Notes under the pieces: generated by a model
Database searches by the model: none
Told to the model about the DNA's origin: nothing
What the model saw: only the letters and a program-made list of their open reading frames with translations
Shown here: positions 41,801-56,200 of the stretch, piece after piece
Position numbering within the stretch: position 1 is the first letter of the stretch
How the letters are laid out: the number at the start of each line of letters is the position of its first letter
Assembly (NCBI GenBank): GCA_027186245.1
Contig: CP114481.1
Coordinates: 32,209,501-32,273,500 of the forward strand
Source of the DNA: Coriaria nepalensis
Taxonomy: Eukaryota > Streptophyta > Magnoliopsida > Cucurbitales > Coriariaceae
Direction of reading: 5' to 3'
Length of the DNA: 64,000 nt
Position numbers and translations under genes: made by a program

Positions 41801-44800
41801 GGAAAGTGTGCATTCGTTTAACATTAAAATCATTTCAATGAGTCATTGCAAGTCAATAACTTATTTCAAAGCAATTCGAACGAATTCTAGTTTTGCACTA
41901 CAGACACAACTTTTTTGCATAATTTGCAAATGATCATTGCAAGGAAAGTGTGCATTCGTTTAACCTTAAAATCATTTCAATGAGTCATTTCAAGTCAATA
42001 ACTTTTGTCAAAGCAAGTCGAACGAATTCTAGATTTCTACTAAAAACACAACTTTTGTGCATAACTTGCAAATGATCATTGCAAGGGAAGTGTGCATTCG
42101 TTTAACCTTAAAATCATTTCAATGAGTCATTTCAAGTCAATAAGTTATGTCAAAGCAAGTCGAACGAATTCTAGTTTTGCACTACAGACACAACTTTTGT
42201 GCATAACTTGCAAATGATCATTGCAAGGAAAGTGTGCATTCGTTTAACCTTTAAATCATTTCAATGAGTCATTGCAACTCAATAACTTATGTCAAAGCAA
42301 GTCGAACGAATTCTAGTTTTGCACTACAGACACAACTTTTGTGCATAACTTGCAAATGATCAGTGCAAGGAAAGTGTGCATTCGTTTAACCTTAAAATCA
42401 TTTCAATGAGTCATTGCAAGTCAATAACTTATTTCAAAGCAATTCGAACGAATTCTAGTTTTGCACTACAGACACAACTTTTGTGCATAATTTGCAAATG
42501 ATCATTGCAAGGAAAGTGTGCATTCGTTTAACCTTAAAATCATTTCAATGAGTCATTTCAAGTCAATAACTTTTGTCAAAGCAAGTCGAACGAATTCTAG
42601 TTTTCTACTAAAAACACAACTTTTGTGCATAACTTGCAAATGATCATTGCAAGGGAAGTGTGCATTCGTTTAACCTTAAAATCATTTCAATGAGTCATTT
42701 CAAGTCAATAAGTTATGTCAAAGCAAGTCGAACGAATTCTAGGTTTGCACTACAGACACAACTTTTGTGCATAACTTGCAAATGATCATTGCAAGGAAAG
42801 TGTGCATTCGTTTAACCTTAAAATCATTTCAATGAGTCATTTCAAGTCAATAACTTATTTCAAAGCAAGTCGAACGTATTCTAGTTTTGCACTACAGACA
42901 CAACTTTTGTGCATAACTTGCAAATGATCATTGCAAGGAAAGTGTGCATTTGTTTAACCTTAAAATCATTTCAATGAGTCATTTCAAGTCAATAACTTAT
43001 GTCAAAGCAAGTCGAACGAATTCTAGTTTTCTACTAAAAACGCAACTTTTGTGCATAACTTGCAAATGATCAGTGCAAGGAAAGTGTGCGTTTGTTTAAC
43101 CTTAAAATCATTTCAATGAGTCATTGCAAGTCAATAACTTATTTCAAAGCAATTCGAACGAATTCTAGTTTCGCACTACAGACACAGCTTTTGTGCATAA
43201 CTTGCAATTGATCATTGCAAGGAAAGTGTGCATTCGTTTAAAATTAAAATCATTTCAAAGAGTCCTTTCAAGTCAATAACTTATTTCAAAGCAAGTCGAA
43301 CGAATTCTAATTTTGCACTACAGACACAACTTTTGTGCATAATTTGCAAATGATCATTGCAAGGAAAGTGTGCATTCGTTTAACCTTAAAATCACTTCAA
43401 TGAGTCATTTCAAGTCAATAACTTATGTCAAAGCAAGTCGAACGAATTCTAGTTTTGCACTACAGACACAACTTTTGTGCATAACTTGCAAATGATCATT
43501 GCAAGGAAAGTGTGCATTCGTTTAAAATTAAAATCATTTCAAAGAATCATTGCAAGTCAATAACTTATGTCAAAGCAAGTGGAACGAATTCTAGTTTTGC
43601 ACTACAGACACAACTTTTGTGCATAACATGCAAATGATCAGTGCAAGGAAAGTGTGCATTCGTTTAACCTTAAAATCATTTCAATGAGTCCTTTCAAGTC
43701 AATAACTTATGTCAAAGCAAGTCGAACGAATTCTAGTTTTCTACTCAAAACACAACTTTTGTGCATAACTTGCAAATGATCATTGCAAGGAAAGTGTGCA
43801 TTCGTTTAACCTGAAAATCATTTCAATGAGTCATTTCATGACAATAACTTATTTCATAGCAAGTCGAACGTATTCTAGTTTTGCACTACTGACACAACTT
43901 TTGTTCATAACTTGCAAATGATAATTGCAAGGAAAGTGTGCATTCGTTTAACCTTAAAATCATTTCAATGAGTCATTGCAAGTCAATAACTTATGTCAAA
44001 GCAGGTCGAACGAATTCTAATTTTGCACTACAGACACAACTTTTGTGCATAACTTGCAAATGATCAGTGCAAGGAAAGTGTGCATTCGTTTAACATTAAA
44101 ATCATTTCAATGAGTCATTGCAAGTCAATAACTTATTTCAAAGCAATTCGAACGAATTCTAGTTTTGCACTACAGACACAACTTTTTTGCATAATTTGCA
44201 AATGATCATTGCAAGGAAAGTGTGCATTCGTTTAACCTTAAAATCATTTCAATGAGTCATTTCAAGTCAATAACTTTTGTCAAAGCAAGTCGAACGAATT
44301 CTAGATTTCTACTAAAAACACAACTTTTGTGCATAACTTGCAAATGATCATTGCAAGGGAAGTGTGCATTCGTTTAACCTTAAAATCATTTCAATGAGTC
44401 ATTTCAAGTCAATAAGTTATGTCAAAGCAAGTCGAACGAATTCTAGTTTTGCACTACAGACACAACTTTTGTGCATAACTTGCAAATGATCATTGCAAGG
44501 AAAGTGTGCATTCGTTTAACCTTTAAATCATTTCAATGAGTCATTGCAACTCAATAACTTATGTCAAAGCAAGTCGAACGAATTCTAGTTTTGCACTACA
44601 GACACAACTTTTGTGCATAACTTGCAAATGATCAGTGCAAGGAAAGTGTGCATTCGTTTAACCTTAAAATCATTTCAATGAGTCATTGCAAGTCAATAAC
44701 TTATTTCAAAGCAATTCGAACGAATTCTAGTTTTGCACTACAGACACAACTTTTGTGCATAATTTGCAAATGATCATTGCAAGGAAAGTGTGCATTCGTT

Positions 44801-46123
44801 TAACCTTAAAATCATTTCAATGAGTCATTTCAAGTCAATAACTTTTGTCAAAGCAAGTCGAACGAATTCTAGTTTTCTACTAAAAACACAACTTTTGTGC
44901 ATAACTTGCAAATGATCATTGCAAGGGAAGTGTGCATTCGTTTAACCTTAAAATCATTTCAATGAGTCATTTCAAGTCAATAAGTTATGTCAAAGCAAGT
45001 CGAACGAATTCTAGGTTTGCACTACAGACACAACTTTTGTGCATAACTTGCAAATGATCATTGCAAGGAAAGTGTGCATTCGTTTAACCTTAAAATCATT
45101 TCAATGAGTCATTTCAAGTCAATAACTTATTTCAAAGCAAGTCGAACGTATTCTAGTTTTGCACTACAGACACAACTTTTGTGCATAACTTGCAAATGAT
45201 CATTGCAAGGAAAGTGTGCATTTGTTTAACCTTAAAATCATTTCAATGAGTCATTTCAAGTCAATAACTTATGTCAAAGCAAGTCGAACGAATTCTAGTT
45301 TTCTACTAAAAACGCAACTTTTGTGCATAACTTGCAAATGATCAGTGCAAGGAAAGTGTGCGTTTGTTTAACCTTAAAATCATTTCAATGAGTCATTGCA
45401 AGTCAATAACTTATTTCAAAGCAATTCGAACGAATTCTAGTTTCGCACTACAGACACAGCTTTTGTGCATAACTTGCAATTGATCATTGCAAGGAAAGTG
45501 TGCATTCGTTTAAAATTAAAATCATTTCAAAGAGTCCTTTCAAGTCAATAACTTATTTCAAAGCAAGTCGAACGAATTCTAATTTTGCACTACAGACACA
45601 ACTTTTGTGCATAATTTGCAAATGATCATTGCAAGGAAAGTGTGCATTCGTTTAACCTTAAAATCACTTCAATGAGTCATTTCAAGTCAATAACTTATGT
45701 CAAAGCAAGTCGAACGAATTCTAGTTTTGCACTACAGACACAACTTTTGTGCATAACTTGCAAATGATCAGTGCAAGGAAAGTGTGCATTCGTTTAACAT
45801 TAAAATCATTTCAATGAGTCATTGCAAGTCAATAACTTATTTCAAAGCAATTCGAACGAATTCTAGTTTTGCACTACAGACACAACTTTTTTGCATAATT
45901 TGCAAATGATCATTGCAAGGAAAGTGTGCATTCGTTTAACCTTAAAATCATTTCAATGAGTCATTTCAAGTCAATAACTTTTGTCAAAGCAAGTCGAACG
46001 AATTCTAGATTTCTACTAAAAACACAACTTTTGTGCATAACTTGCAAATGATCATTGCAAGGGAAGTGTGCATTCGTTTAACCTTAAAATCATTTCAATG
46101 AGTCATTTCAAGTCAATAAGTTA
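36610..46123. repeat. Super-HOR copy X1 (9,514 bp, 67 monomers)
   Basis: This is the longest member of a three-copy super-repeat. Its left part is 8-mer material and its right part a 16-mer sub-array. Matching landmarks in the next copy are 9,514 bases on: tcactgcaag 36,731/46,245, cagttcaatg 37,713/47,227 and cgtttgacat 40,111/49,625. Compared with X2 and X3 it has one extra 16-mer (2,272 bp) and one extra monomer (near 41,170-41,310), 2,414 bp in all. It keeps cacaactttt at about 38,501 where X2 and X3 have cacaacgttt. Confidence 0.88.
39942..45757. repeat. 16-mer HOR (2,272 bp) inside X1, about 2.6 copies
   Basis: Units are about 39,942-42,213, 42,214-44,485 and a partial 44,486-45,757. 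Landmarks 2,272 apart are ataacatg (41,351/43,623), acttttttgc (from 41,901/44,173) and gtgcgtttg (43,086/45,358). At 45,757 four monomers are skipped: the next ttttttgc unit is at 45,877, only 1,704 bases after the previous one. The same sub-array, with one monomer fewer in its first unit, is found at about 49,456-52,857 in X2. Confidence 0.87.
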
Positions 46124-49100
46124 TGTCAAAGCAAGTCGAACGAATTCTAGTTTTGCACTACAGACACAACTTTTGTGCATAACTTGCAAATGATCATTGC
46201 AAGGAAAGCGTGCATTCGTTTAACCTTAAAATCATTTCAATGAGTCACTGCAAGTCAATAACTTATGTCAAAGCAAGTGGAACGAATTCTAGTTTTGCAC
46301 TACAGACACAACTTTTGTGCATAACTTGCAAATGATCAGTGCAAGGAAACTGTGCTTTCGTTTAACATTAAAATCATTTCAATGAGTCATTGCAAGTCAA
46401 TAACTTATTTCAAAGCAATTCGAACGAATTCTAGTTTTGCACTACAGACACAACTTTTGTGCATAACTTGCAAATGATCATTGCAAGGAAAGTGTGCTTT
46501 CGTTTAACCTTAAAATCATTTCAATGAGTCCTTTCAAGTCAATAACTTATGTCAAAGCAAGTCGAACGAATTCTAGTTTTGCACTACACACACAACTTTT
46601 GTGCATAACTTGCAAATGATCATTGCAAGGAAAGTGTGCATTCGTTTAACTTTAAAATCATTTCAATGAGTCATTGCAAGTCAATAACTTATGTCAAAGC
46701 AAGTCGAACGAATTCTAGTTTTGCACTACAGACACAACTTTTGTGCATAACTTGCAAATGATCAGTGCAAGGAAATTGTGCATTCGTTTAACCTTAAAAT
46801 CATTTCAATGAGTCATTGCAAGTCAATAACTTATTTCAAAGCAATTCGAACGAATTCTAGTTTTGCACTACAGACACAACTTTTGTGCATAACTTGCAAA
46901 TGATCATTGCAAGGAAAGTGTGCTTTCGTTTAACCTTAAAATCATTTCAATGAGTCCTTTCAAGTCAATAACTTATGTCAAAGCAAGTCGAACGAATTCT
47001 AGTTTTCTACCAAAAACACAACTTTTGTGCATAACTTGCAAATGATCAGTGCAAGGAAAGTGTGCATTCGTTTAACCTTAAAATCATTTCAATGAGTCAT
47101 TGCAAGTCAATAACTTATTTCAAAGCAATTCGAACGAATTCTAGTTTTGCACTACAGACACAGCTTTTGTGCATAACTTGCAAATGATCATTGCAAGGAA
47201 AGTGTGCTTTCGTTTAACCTTAAAATCAGTTCAATGAGTCCTTTCAAGTCAATAACTTATGTCAAAGCAAGTCGAACGAATTCTAGTTTTGCACTACAGA
47301 CACAACTTTTGTGCATAACTTGCAAATGATCATTGCAAGGAAAGCGTGCATTCGTTTAACCTTAAAATCATTTCAATGAGTCACTGCAAGTCAATAACTT
47401 ATGTCAAAGCAAGTCGAACGAATTCTAGTTTTGCACTACAGACACAACTTTTGTGCATAACTTGCAAATGATCAGTGCAAGGAAACTGTGCATTCGTTTA
47501 ACATTAAAATCATTTCAATGAGTCATTGCAAGTCAATAACTTATTTCAAAGCAATTCGAACGAATTCTAGTTTTGCACTACAGACACAACTTTTGTGCAT
47601 AACTTGCAAATGATCATTGCAAGGAAAGTGTGCTTTCGTTTAACCTTAAAATCATTTCAATGAGTCCTTTCAAGTCAATAACTTATGTCAAAGCAAGTCG
47701 AACGAATTCTAGTTTTGCACTACACACACAACTTTTGTGCATAACTTGCAAATGATCATTGCAAGGAAAGTGTGCATTCGTTTAACCTTAAAATCATTTC
47801 AATGACTCATTGCAAGTCAATAACTTATGTCAAAGCAAGTCGAACGAATTCTAGTTTTGCACTACAGACACAACTTTTGTGCATAACTTGCAAATGATCA
47901 GTGCAAGGAAATTGTGCATTCGTTTAACCTTAAAATCATTTCAATGAGTCATTGCAAGTCAATAACTTATTTCAAAACAATTCGAACGAATTCTAGTTTT
48001 GCACTACAGACACAACGTTTGTGCATAACTTGCAAATGATCATTGCAAGGAAAGTGTGCTTTCGTTTAACCTTAAAATCATTTCAATGAGTCCTTTCAAG
48101 TCAATAACTTATGTCAAAGCAAGTCGAACGAATTCTAGTTTTCTACTAAAAACACAACTTTTGTGCATAACTTGCAAATGATCAGTGCAAGGAAAGTGTG
48201 CATTCGTTTAAACTTAAAATCATTTCAATGAGTCATTGCAAGTCAATAACTTATTTCAAAGCAATTCGAACGAATTCTAGTTTTGCACTACAGACACAGC
48301 TTTTGTGCATAACTTGCAAATGATCTTTGCAAGGAAAGTGTGCATTCGTTTAACCTTAAAATCATTTCCATGAGTCATTGCAAGTCAATAACTTATGTCA
48401 AAGCAAGTGGAACGAATTCTAGTTTTGCACTACAGACACAACTTTTGTGCATAACTTGCAAATGATCAGTGCAAGGAAGGTGTGTATTCGTTTAACCTTA
48501 AAATCATTTCAATGAGTCATTGCAAGTCAATAACTTATTTCAAAGCAATTCGAACGAATTCTAGTATTGCACTACAGACACAACTTTTGTGCATAACTTG
48601 CAAATGATCATTGCAAGGAAAGTGTGCATTCGTTTAAAATTAAAATCATTTCAAAGAGTCCTTTCAAGTCAATAACTTATTTGAAAGCAAGTCGAACGAA
48701 TTCTAATTTTGCACTACAGACACAACTTTTGTGCATAATTTGCAAATGATCATTGCAAGGAAAGTGTGCATTCGTTTAACCTTAAAATCACTTCAATGAG
48801 TCATTTCAAGTCAATAACTTATGTCAAAGCAAGTCGAACGAATTCTAGTTTTGCACTACAGACACAACTTTTGTGCATAACTTGCAAATGATCATTGCAA
48901 GGAAAGTGTGCATTCGTTTAAAATTAAAATCATTTCAAAGAATCATTGCAAGTCAATAACTTATGTCAAAGCAAGTGGAACGAATTCTAGTTTTGCACTA
49001 CAGACACAACTTTTGTGCATAACTTGCAAATGATCAGTGCAAGGAAAGTGTGCATTCGTTTAACCTTAAAATCATTTCAATGAGTCCTTTCAAGTCAATA

Positions 49101-52100
49101 ACTTATGTCAAAGCAAGTCGAACGAATTCTAGTTTTCTACTCAAAACACAACTTTTGTGCATAACTTGCAAATGATCATTGCAAGGAAAGTGTGCATTCG
49201 TTTAACCTGAAAATCATTTCAATGAGTCATTTCATGACAATAACTTATTTCATAGCAAGTTGAACGTATTCTAGTTTTGCACTACTGACACAACTTTTGT
49301 GCATAACTTGCAAATGATAATTGCAAGGAAAGTGTGCATTCGTTTAACCTTAAAATCATTTCAATGAGTCATTGCAAGTCAATAACTTATGTCAAAGCAG
49401 GTCGAACGAATTCTAATTTTGCACTACAGACACAACTTTTGTGCATAACTTGCAAATGATCATTGCAAGGAAAGTGTGCATTCGTTTAACCTTAAAATCA
49501 TTTCAATGAGTCATTGCAAGTCAATAACTTATGTCAAAGCAAGTCGAACGAATTCTAGTTTTGCACTACAGACACAACTTTTGTGCATAACTTGCAAATG
49601 ATCAGTGCAAGGAAAGTGTGCATTCGTTTGACATTAAAATCATTTCAATGAGTCATTGCAAGTCAATAACTTATTTCAAAGCAATTCGAACGAATTCTAG
49701 TTTTGCACTACAGACACAACTTTTGTGCATAATTTGCAAATGATCATTGCAAGGAAAGTGTGCATTCGTTTAACCTTAAAATCATTTCAATGAGTCATTT
49801 CAAGTCAATAACTTTTGTCAAAGCAAGTCGAACGAATTCTAGTTTTCTACTAAAAACACAACTTTTGTGCATAACTTGCAAATGATCATTGCAAGGGAAG
49901 TGTGCATTCGTTTAACCTTAAAATCATTTCAATGAGTCATTTCAAGTCAATAAGTTATGTCAAAGCAAGTCGAACGAATTCTAGGTTTGCACTACAGACA
50001 CAACTTTTGTGCATAACTTGCAAATGATCATTGCAAGGAAAGTGTGCATTCGTTTAACCTTAAAATCATTTCAATGAGTCATTTCAAGTCAATAACTTAT
50101 TTCAAAGCAAGTCGAACGTATTCTAGTTTTGCACTACAGACACAACTTTTGTGCATAACTTGCAAATGATCATTGCAAGGAAAGTGTGCATTTGTTTAAC
50201 CTTAAAATCATTTCAATGAGTCATTTCAAGTCAATAACTTATGTCAAAGCAAGTCGAACGAATTCTAGTTTTCTACTAAAAACGCAACTTTTGTGCATAA
50301 CTTGCAAATGATCAGTGCAAGGAAAGTGTGCATTTGTTTAACCTTAAAATCATTTCAATGAGTCATTGCAAGTCAATAACTTATTTCAAAGCAATTCGAA
50401 CGAATTCTAGTTTCGCACTACAGACACAGCTTTTGTGCATAACTTGCAATTGATCATTGCAAGGAAAGTGTGCATTCGTTTAAAATTAAAATCATTTCAA
50501 AGAGTCCTTTCAAGTCAATAACTTATTTCAAAGCAAGTCGAACGAATTCTAATTTTGCACTACAGACACAACTTTTGTGCATAATTTGCAAATGATCATT
50601 GCAAGGAAAGTGTGCATTCGTTTAACCTTAAAATCACTTCAATGAGTCATTTCAAGTCAATAACTTATGTCAAAGCAAGTGGAACGAATTCTAGTTTTGC
50701 ACTACAGACACAACTTTTGTGCATAACATGCAAATGATCAGTGCAAGGAAAGTGTGCATTCGTTTAACCTTAAAATCATTTCAATGAGTCCTTTCAAGTC
50801 AATAACTTATGTCAAAGCAAGTCGAACGAATTCTAGTTTTCTACTCAAAACACAACTTTTGTGCATAACTTGCAAATGATCATTGCAAGGAAAGTGTGCA
50901 TTCGTTTAACCTGAAAATCATTTCAATGAGTCATTTCATGACAATAACTTATTTCATAGCAAGTCGAACGTATTCTAGTTTTGCACTACTGACACAACTT
51001 TTGTTCATAACTTGCAAATGATAATTGCAAGGAAAGTGTGCATTCGTTTAACCTTAAAATCATTTCAATGAGTCATTGCAAGTCAATAACTTATGTCAAA
51101 GCAGGTCGAACGAATTCTAATTTTGCACTACAGACACAACTTTTGTGCATAACTTGCAAATGATCAGTGCAAGGAAAGTGTGCATTCGTTTAACATTAAA
51201 ATCATTTCAATGAGTCATTGCAAGTCAATAACTTATTTCAAAGCAATTCGAACGAATTCTAGTTTTGCACTACAGACACAACTTTTTTGCATAATTTGCA
51301 AATGATCATTGCAAGGAAAGTGTGCATTCGTTTAACCTTAAAATCATTTCAATGAGTCATTTCAAGTCAATAACTTTTGTCAAAGCAAGTCGAACGAATT
51401 CTAGATTTCTACTAAAAACACAACTTTTGTGCATAACTTGCAAATGATCATTGCAAGGGAAGTGTGCATTCGTTTAACCTTAAAATCATTTCAATGAGTC
51501 ATTTCAAGTCAATAAGTTATGTCAAAGCAAGTCGAACGAATTCTAGTTTTGCACTACAGACACAACTTTTGTGCATAACTTGCAAATGATCATTGCAAGG
51601 AAAGTGTGCATTCGTTTAACCTTTAAATCATTTCAATGAGTCATTGCAACTCAATAACTTATGTCAAAGCAAGTCGAACGAATTCTAGTTTTGCACTACA
51701 GACACAACTTTTGTGCATAACTTGCAAATGATCAGTGCAAGGAAAGTGTGCATTCGTTTAACCTTAAAATCATTTCAATGAGTCATTGCAAGTCAATAAC
51801 TTATTTCAAAGCAATTCGAACGAATTCTAGTTTTGCACTACAGACACAACTTTTGTGCATAATTTGCAAATGATCATTGCAAGGAAAGTGTGCATTCGTT
51901 TAACCTTAAAATCATTTCAATGAGTCATTTCAAGTCAATAACTTTTGTCAAAGCAAGTCGAACGAATTCTAGTTTTCTACTAAAAACACAACTTTTGTGC
52001 ATAACTTGCAAATGATCATTGCAAGGGAAGTGTGCATTCGTTTAACCTTAAAATCATTTCAATGAGTCATTTCAAGTCAATAAGTTATGTCAAAGCAAGT

Positions 52101-53223
52101 CGAACGAATTCTAGGTTTGCACTACAGACACAACTTTTGTGCATAACTTGCAAATGATCATTGCAAGGAAAGTGTGCATTCGTTTAACCTTAAAATCATT
52201 TCAATGAGTCATTTCAAGTCAATAACTTATTTCAAAGCAAGTCGAACGTATTCTAGTTTTGCACTACAGACACAACTTTTGTGCATAACTTGCAAATGAT
52301 CATTGCAAGGAAAGTGTGCATTTGTTTAACCTTAAAATCATTTCAATGAGTCATTTCAAGTCAATAACTTATGTCAAAGCAAGTCGAACGAATTCTAGTT
52401 TTCTACTAAAAACGCAACTTTTGTGCATAACTTGCAAATGATCAGTGCAAGGAAAGTGTGCGTTTGTTTAACCTTAAAATCATTTCAATGAGTCATTGCA
52501 AGTCAATAACTTATTTCAAAGCAATTCGAACGAATTCTAGTTTCGCACTACAGACACAGCTTTTGTGCATAACTTGCAATTGATCATTGCAAGGAAAGTG
52601 TGCATTCGTTTAAAATTAAAATCATTTCAAAGAGTCCTTTCAAGTCAATAACTTATTTCAAAGCAAGTCGAACGAATTCTAATTTTGCACTACAGACACA
52701 ACTTTTGTGCATAATTTGCAAATGATCATTGCAAGGAAAGTGTGCATTCGTTTAACCTTAAAATCACTTCAATGAGTCATTTCAAGTCAATAACTTATGT
52801 CAAAGCAAGTCGAACGAATTCTAGTTTTGCACTACAGACACAACTTTTGTGCATAACTTGCAAATGATCAGTGCAAGGAAAGTGTGCATTCGTTTAACAT
52901 TAAAATCATTTCAATGAGTCATTGCAAGTCAATAACTTATTTCAAAGCAATTCGAACGAATTCTAGTTTTGCACTACAGACACAACTTTTTTGCATAATT
53001 TGCAAATGATCATTGCAAGGAAAGTGTGCATTCGTTTAACCTTAAAATCATTTCAATGAGTCATTTCAAGTCAATAACTTTTGTCAAAGCAAGTCGAACG
53101 AATTCTAGATTTCTACTAAAAACACAACTTTTGTGCATAACTTGCAAATGATCATTGCAAGGGAAGTGTGCATTCGTTTAACCTTAAAATCATTTCAATG
53201 AGTCATTTCAAGTCAATAAGTTA
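46124..53223. repeat. Super-HOR copy X2 (7,100 bp, 50 monomers)
   Basis: Landmarks recur in X3 exactly 7,100 bases later: tcactgcaag 46,245/53,345, cagttcaatg 47,227/54,327, cacaacgttt 48,011/55,111, cgtttgacat 49,625/56,725, ataacatg 50,723/57,823 and gtgcgtttg 52,458/59,558. I found no difference between X2 and X3 in the stretches I compared. X2 lacks the aaagaatcatt monomer that X1 has before the ataacatg unit, so the junction at about 50,660-50,690 joins two monomers that are one apart in X1. Confidence 0.9.
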
Positions 53224-56200
53224 TGTCAAAGCAAGTCGAACGAATTCTAGTTTTGCACTACAGACACAACTTTTGTGCATAACTTGCAAATGATCATTGC
53301 AAGGAAAGCGTGCATTCGTTTAACCTTAAAATCATTTCAATGAGTCACTGCAAGTCAATAACTTATGTCAAAGCAAGTGGAACGAATTCTAGTTTTGCAC
53401 TACAGACACAACTTTTGTGCATAACTTGCAAATGATCAGTGCAAGGAAACTGTGCTTTCGTTTAACATTAAAATCATTTCAATGAGTCATTGCAAGTCAA
53501 TAACTTATTTCAAAGCAATTCGAACGAATTCTAGTTTTGCACTACAGACACAACTTTTGTGCATAACTTGCAAATGATCATTGCAAGGAAAGTGTGCTTT
53601 CGTTTAACCTTAAAATCATTTCAATGAGTCCTTTCAAGTCAATAACTTATGTCAAAGCAAGTCGAACGAATTCTAGTTTTGCACTACACACACAACTTTT
53701 GTGCATAACTTGCAAATGATCATTGCAAGGAAAGTGTGCATTCGTTTAACTTTAAAATCATTTCAATGAGTCATTGCAAGTCAATAACTTATGTCAAAGC
53801 AAGTCGAACGAATTCTAGTTTTGCACTACAGACACAACTTTTGTGCATAACTTGCAAATGATCAGTGCAAGGAAATTGTGCATTCGTTTAACCTTAAAAT
53901 CATTTCAATGAGTCATTGCAAGTCAATAACTTATTTCAAAGCAATTCGAACGAATTCTAGTTTTGCACTACAGACACAACTTTTGTGCATAACTTGCAAA
54001 TGATCATTGCAAGGAAAGTGTGCTTTCGTTTAACCTTAAAATCATTTCAATGAGTCCTTTCAAGTCAATAACTTATGTCAAAGCAAGTCGAACGAATTCT
54101 AGTTTTCTACCAAAAACACAACTTTTGTGCATAACTTGCAAATGATCAGTGCAAGGAAAGTGTGCATTCGTTTAACCTTAAAATCATTTCAATGAGTCAT
54201 TGCAAGTCAATAACTTATTTCAAAGCAATTCGAACGAATTCTAGTTTTGCACTACAGACACAGCTTTTGTGCATAACTTGCAAATGATCATTGCAAGGAA
54301 AGTGTGCTTTCGTTTAACCTTAAAATCAGTTCAATGAGTCCTTTCAAGTCAATAACTTATGTCAAAGCAAGTCGAACGAATTCTAGTTTTGCACTACAGA
54401 CACAACTTTTGTGCATAACTTGCAAATGATCATTGCAAGGAAAGCGTGCATTCGTTTAACCTTAAAATCATTTCAATGAGTCACTGCAAGTCAATAACTT
54501 ATGTCAAAGCAAGTCGAACGAATTCTAGTTTTGCACTACAGACACAACTTTTGTGCATAACTTGCAAATGATCAGTGCAAGGAAACTGTGCATTCGTTTA
54601 ACATTAAAATCATTTCAATGAGTCATTGCAAGTCAATAACTTATTTCAAAGCAATTCGAACGAATTCTAGTTTTGCACTACAGACACAACTTTTGTGCAT
54701 AACTTGCAAATGATCATTGCAAGGAAAGTGTGCTTTCGTTTAACCTTAAAATCATTTCAATGAGTCCTTTCAAGTCAATAACTTATGTCAAAGCAAGTCG
54801 AACGAATTCTAGTTTTGCACTACACACACAACTTTTGTGCATAACTTGCAAATGATCATTGCAAGGAAAGTGTGCATTCGTTTAACCTTAAAATCATTTC
54901 AATGACTCATTGCAAGTCAATAACTTATGTCAAAGCAAGTCGAACGAATTCTAGTTTTGCACTACAGACACAACTTTTGTGCATAACTTGCAAATGATCA
55001 GTGCAAGGAAATTGTGCATTCGTTTAACCTTAAAATCATTTCAATGAGTCATTGCAAGTCAATAACTTATTTCAAAACAATTCGAACGAATTCTAGTTTT
55101 GCACTACAGACACAACGTTTGTGCATAACTTGCAAATGATCATTGCAAGGAAAGTGTGCTTTCGTTTAACCTTAAAATCATTTCAATGAGTCCTTTCAAG
55201 TCAATAACTTATGTCAAAGCAAGTCGAACGAATTCTAGTTTTCTACTAAAAACACAACTTTTGTGCATAACTTGCAAATGATCAGTGCAAGGAAAGTGTG
55301 CATTCGTTTAAACTTAAAATCATTTCAATGAGTCATTGCAAGTCAATAACTTATTTCAAAGCAATTCGAACGAATTCTAGTTTTGCACTACAGACACAGC
55401 TTTTGTGCATAACTTGCAAATGATCTTTGCAAGGAAAGTGTGCATTCGTTTAACCTTAAAATCATTTCCATGAGTCATTGCAAGTCAATAACTTATGTCA
55501 AAGCAAGTGGAACGAATTCTAGTTTTGCACTACAGACACAACTTTTGTGCATAACTTGCAAATGATCAGTGCAAGGAAGGTGTGTATTCGTTTAACCTTA
55601 AAATCATTTCAATGAGTCATTGCAAGTCAATAACTTATTTCAAAGCAATTCGAACGAATTCTAGTATTGCACTACAGACACAACTTTTGTGCATAACTTG
55701 CAAATGATCATTGCAAGGAAAGTGTGCATTCGTTTAAAATTAAAATCATTTCAAAGAGTCCTTTCAAGTCAATAACTTATTTGAAAGCAAGTCGAACGAA
55801 TTCTAATTTTGCACTACAGACACAACTTTTGTGCATAATTTGCAAATGATCATTGCAAGGAAAGTGTGCATTCGTTTAACCTTAAAATCACTTCAATGAG
55901 TCATTTCAAGTCAATAACTTATGTCAAAGCAAGTCGAACGAATTCTAGTTTTGCACTACAGACACAACTTTTGTGCATAACTTGCAAATGATCATTGCAA
56001 GGAAAGTGTGCATTCGTTTAAAATTAAAATCATTTCAAAGAATCATTGCAAGTCAATAACTTATGTCAAAGCAAGTGGAACGAATTCTAGTTTTGCACTA
56101 CAGACACAACTTTTGTGCATAACTTGCAAATGATCAGTGCAAGGAAAGTGTGCATTCGTTTAACCTTAAAATCATTTCAATGAGTCCTTTCAAGTCAATA

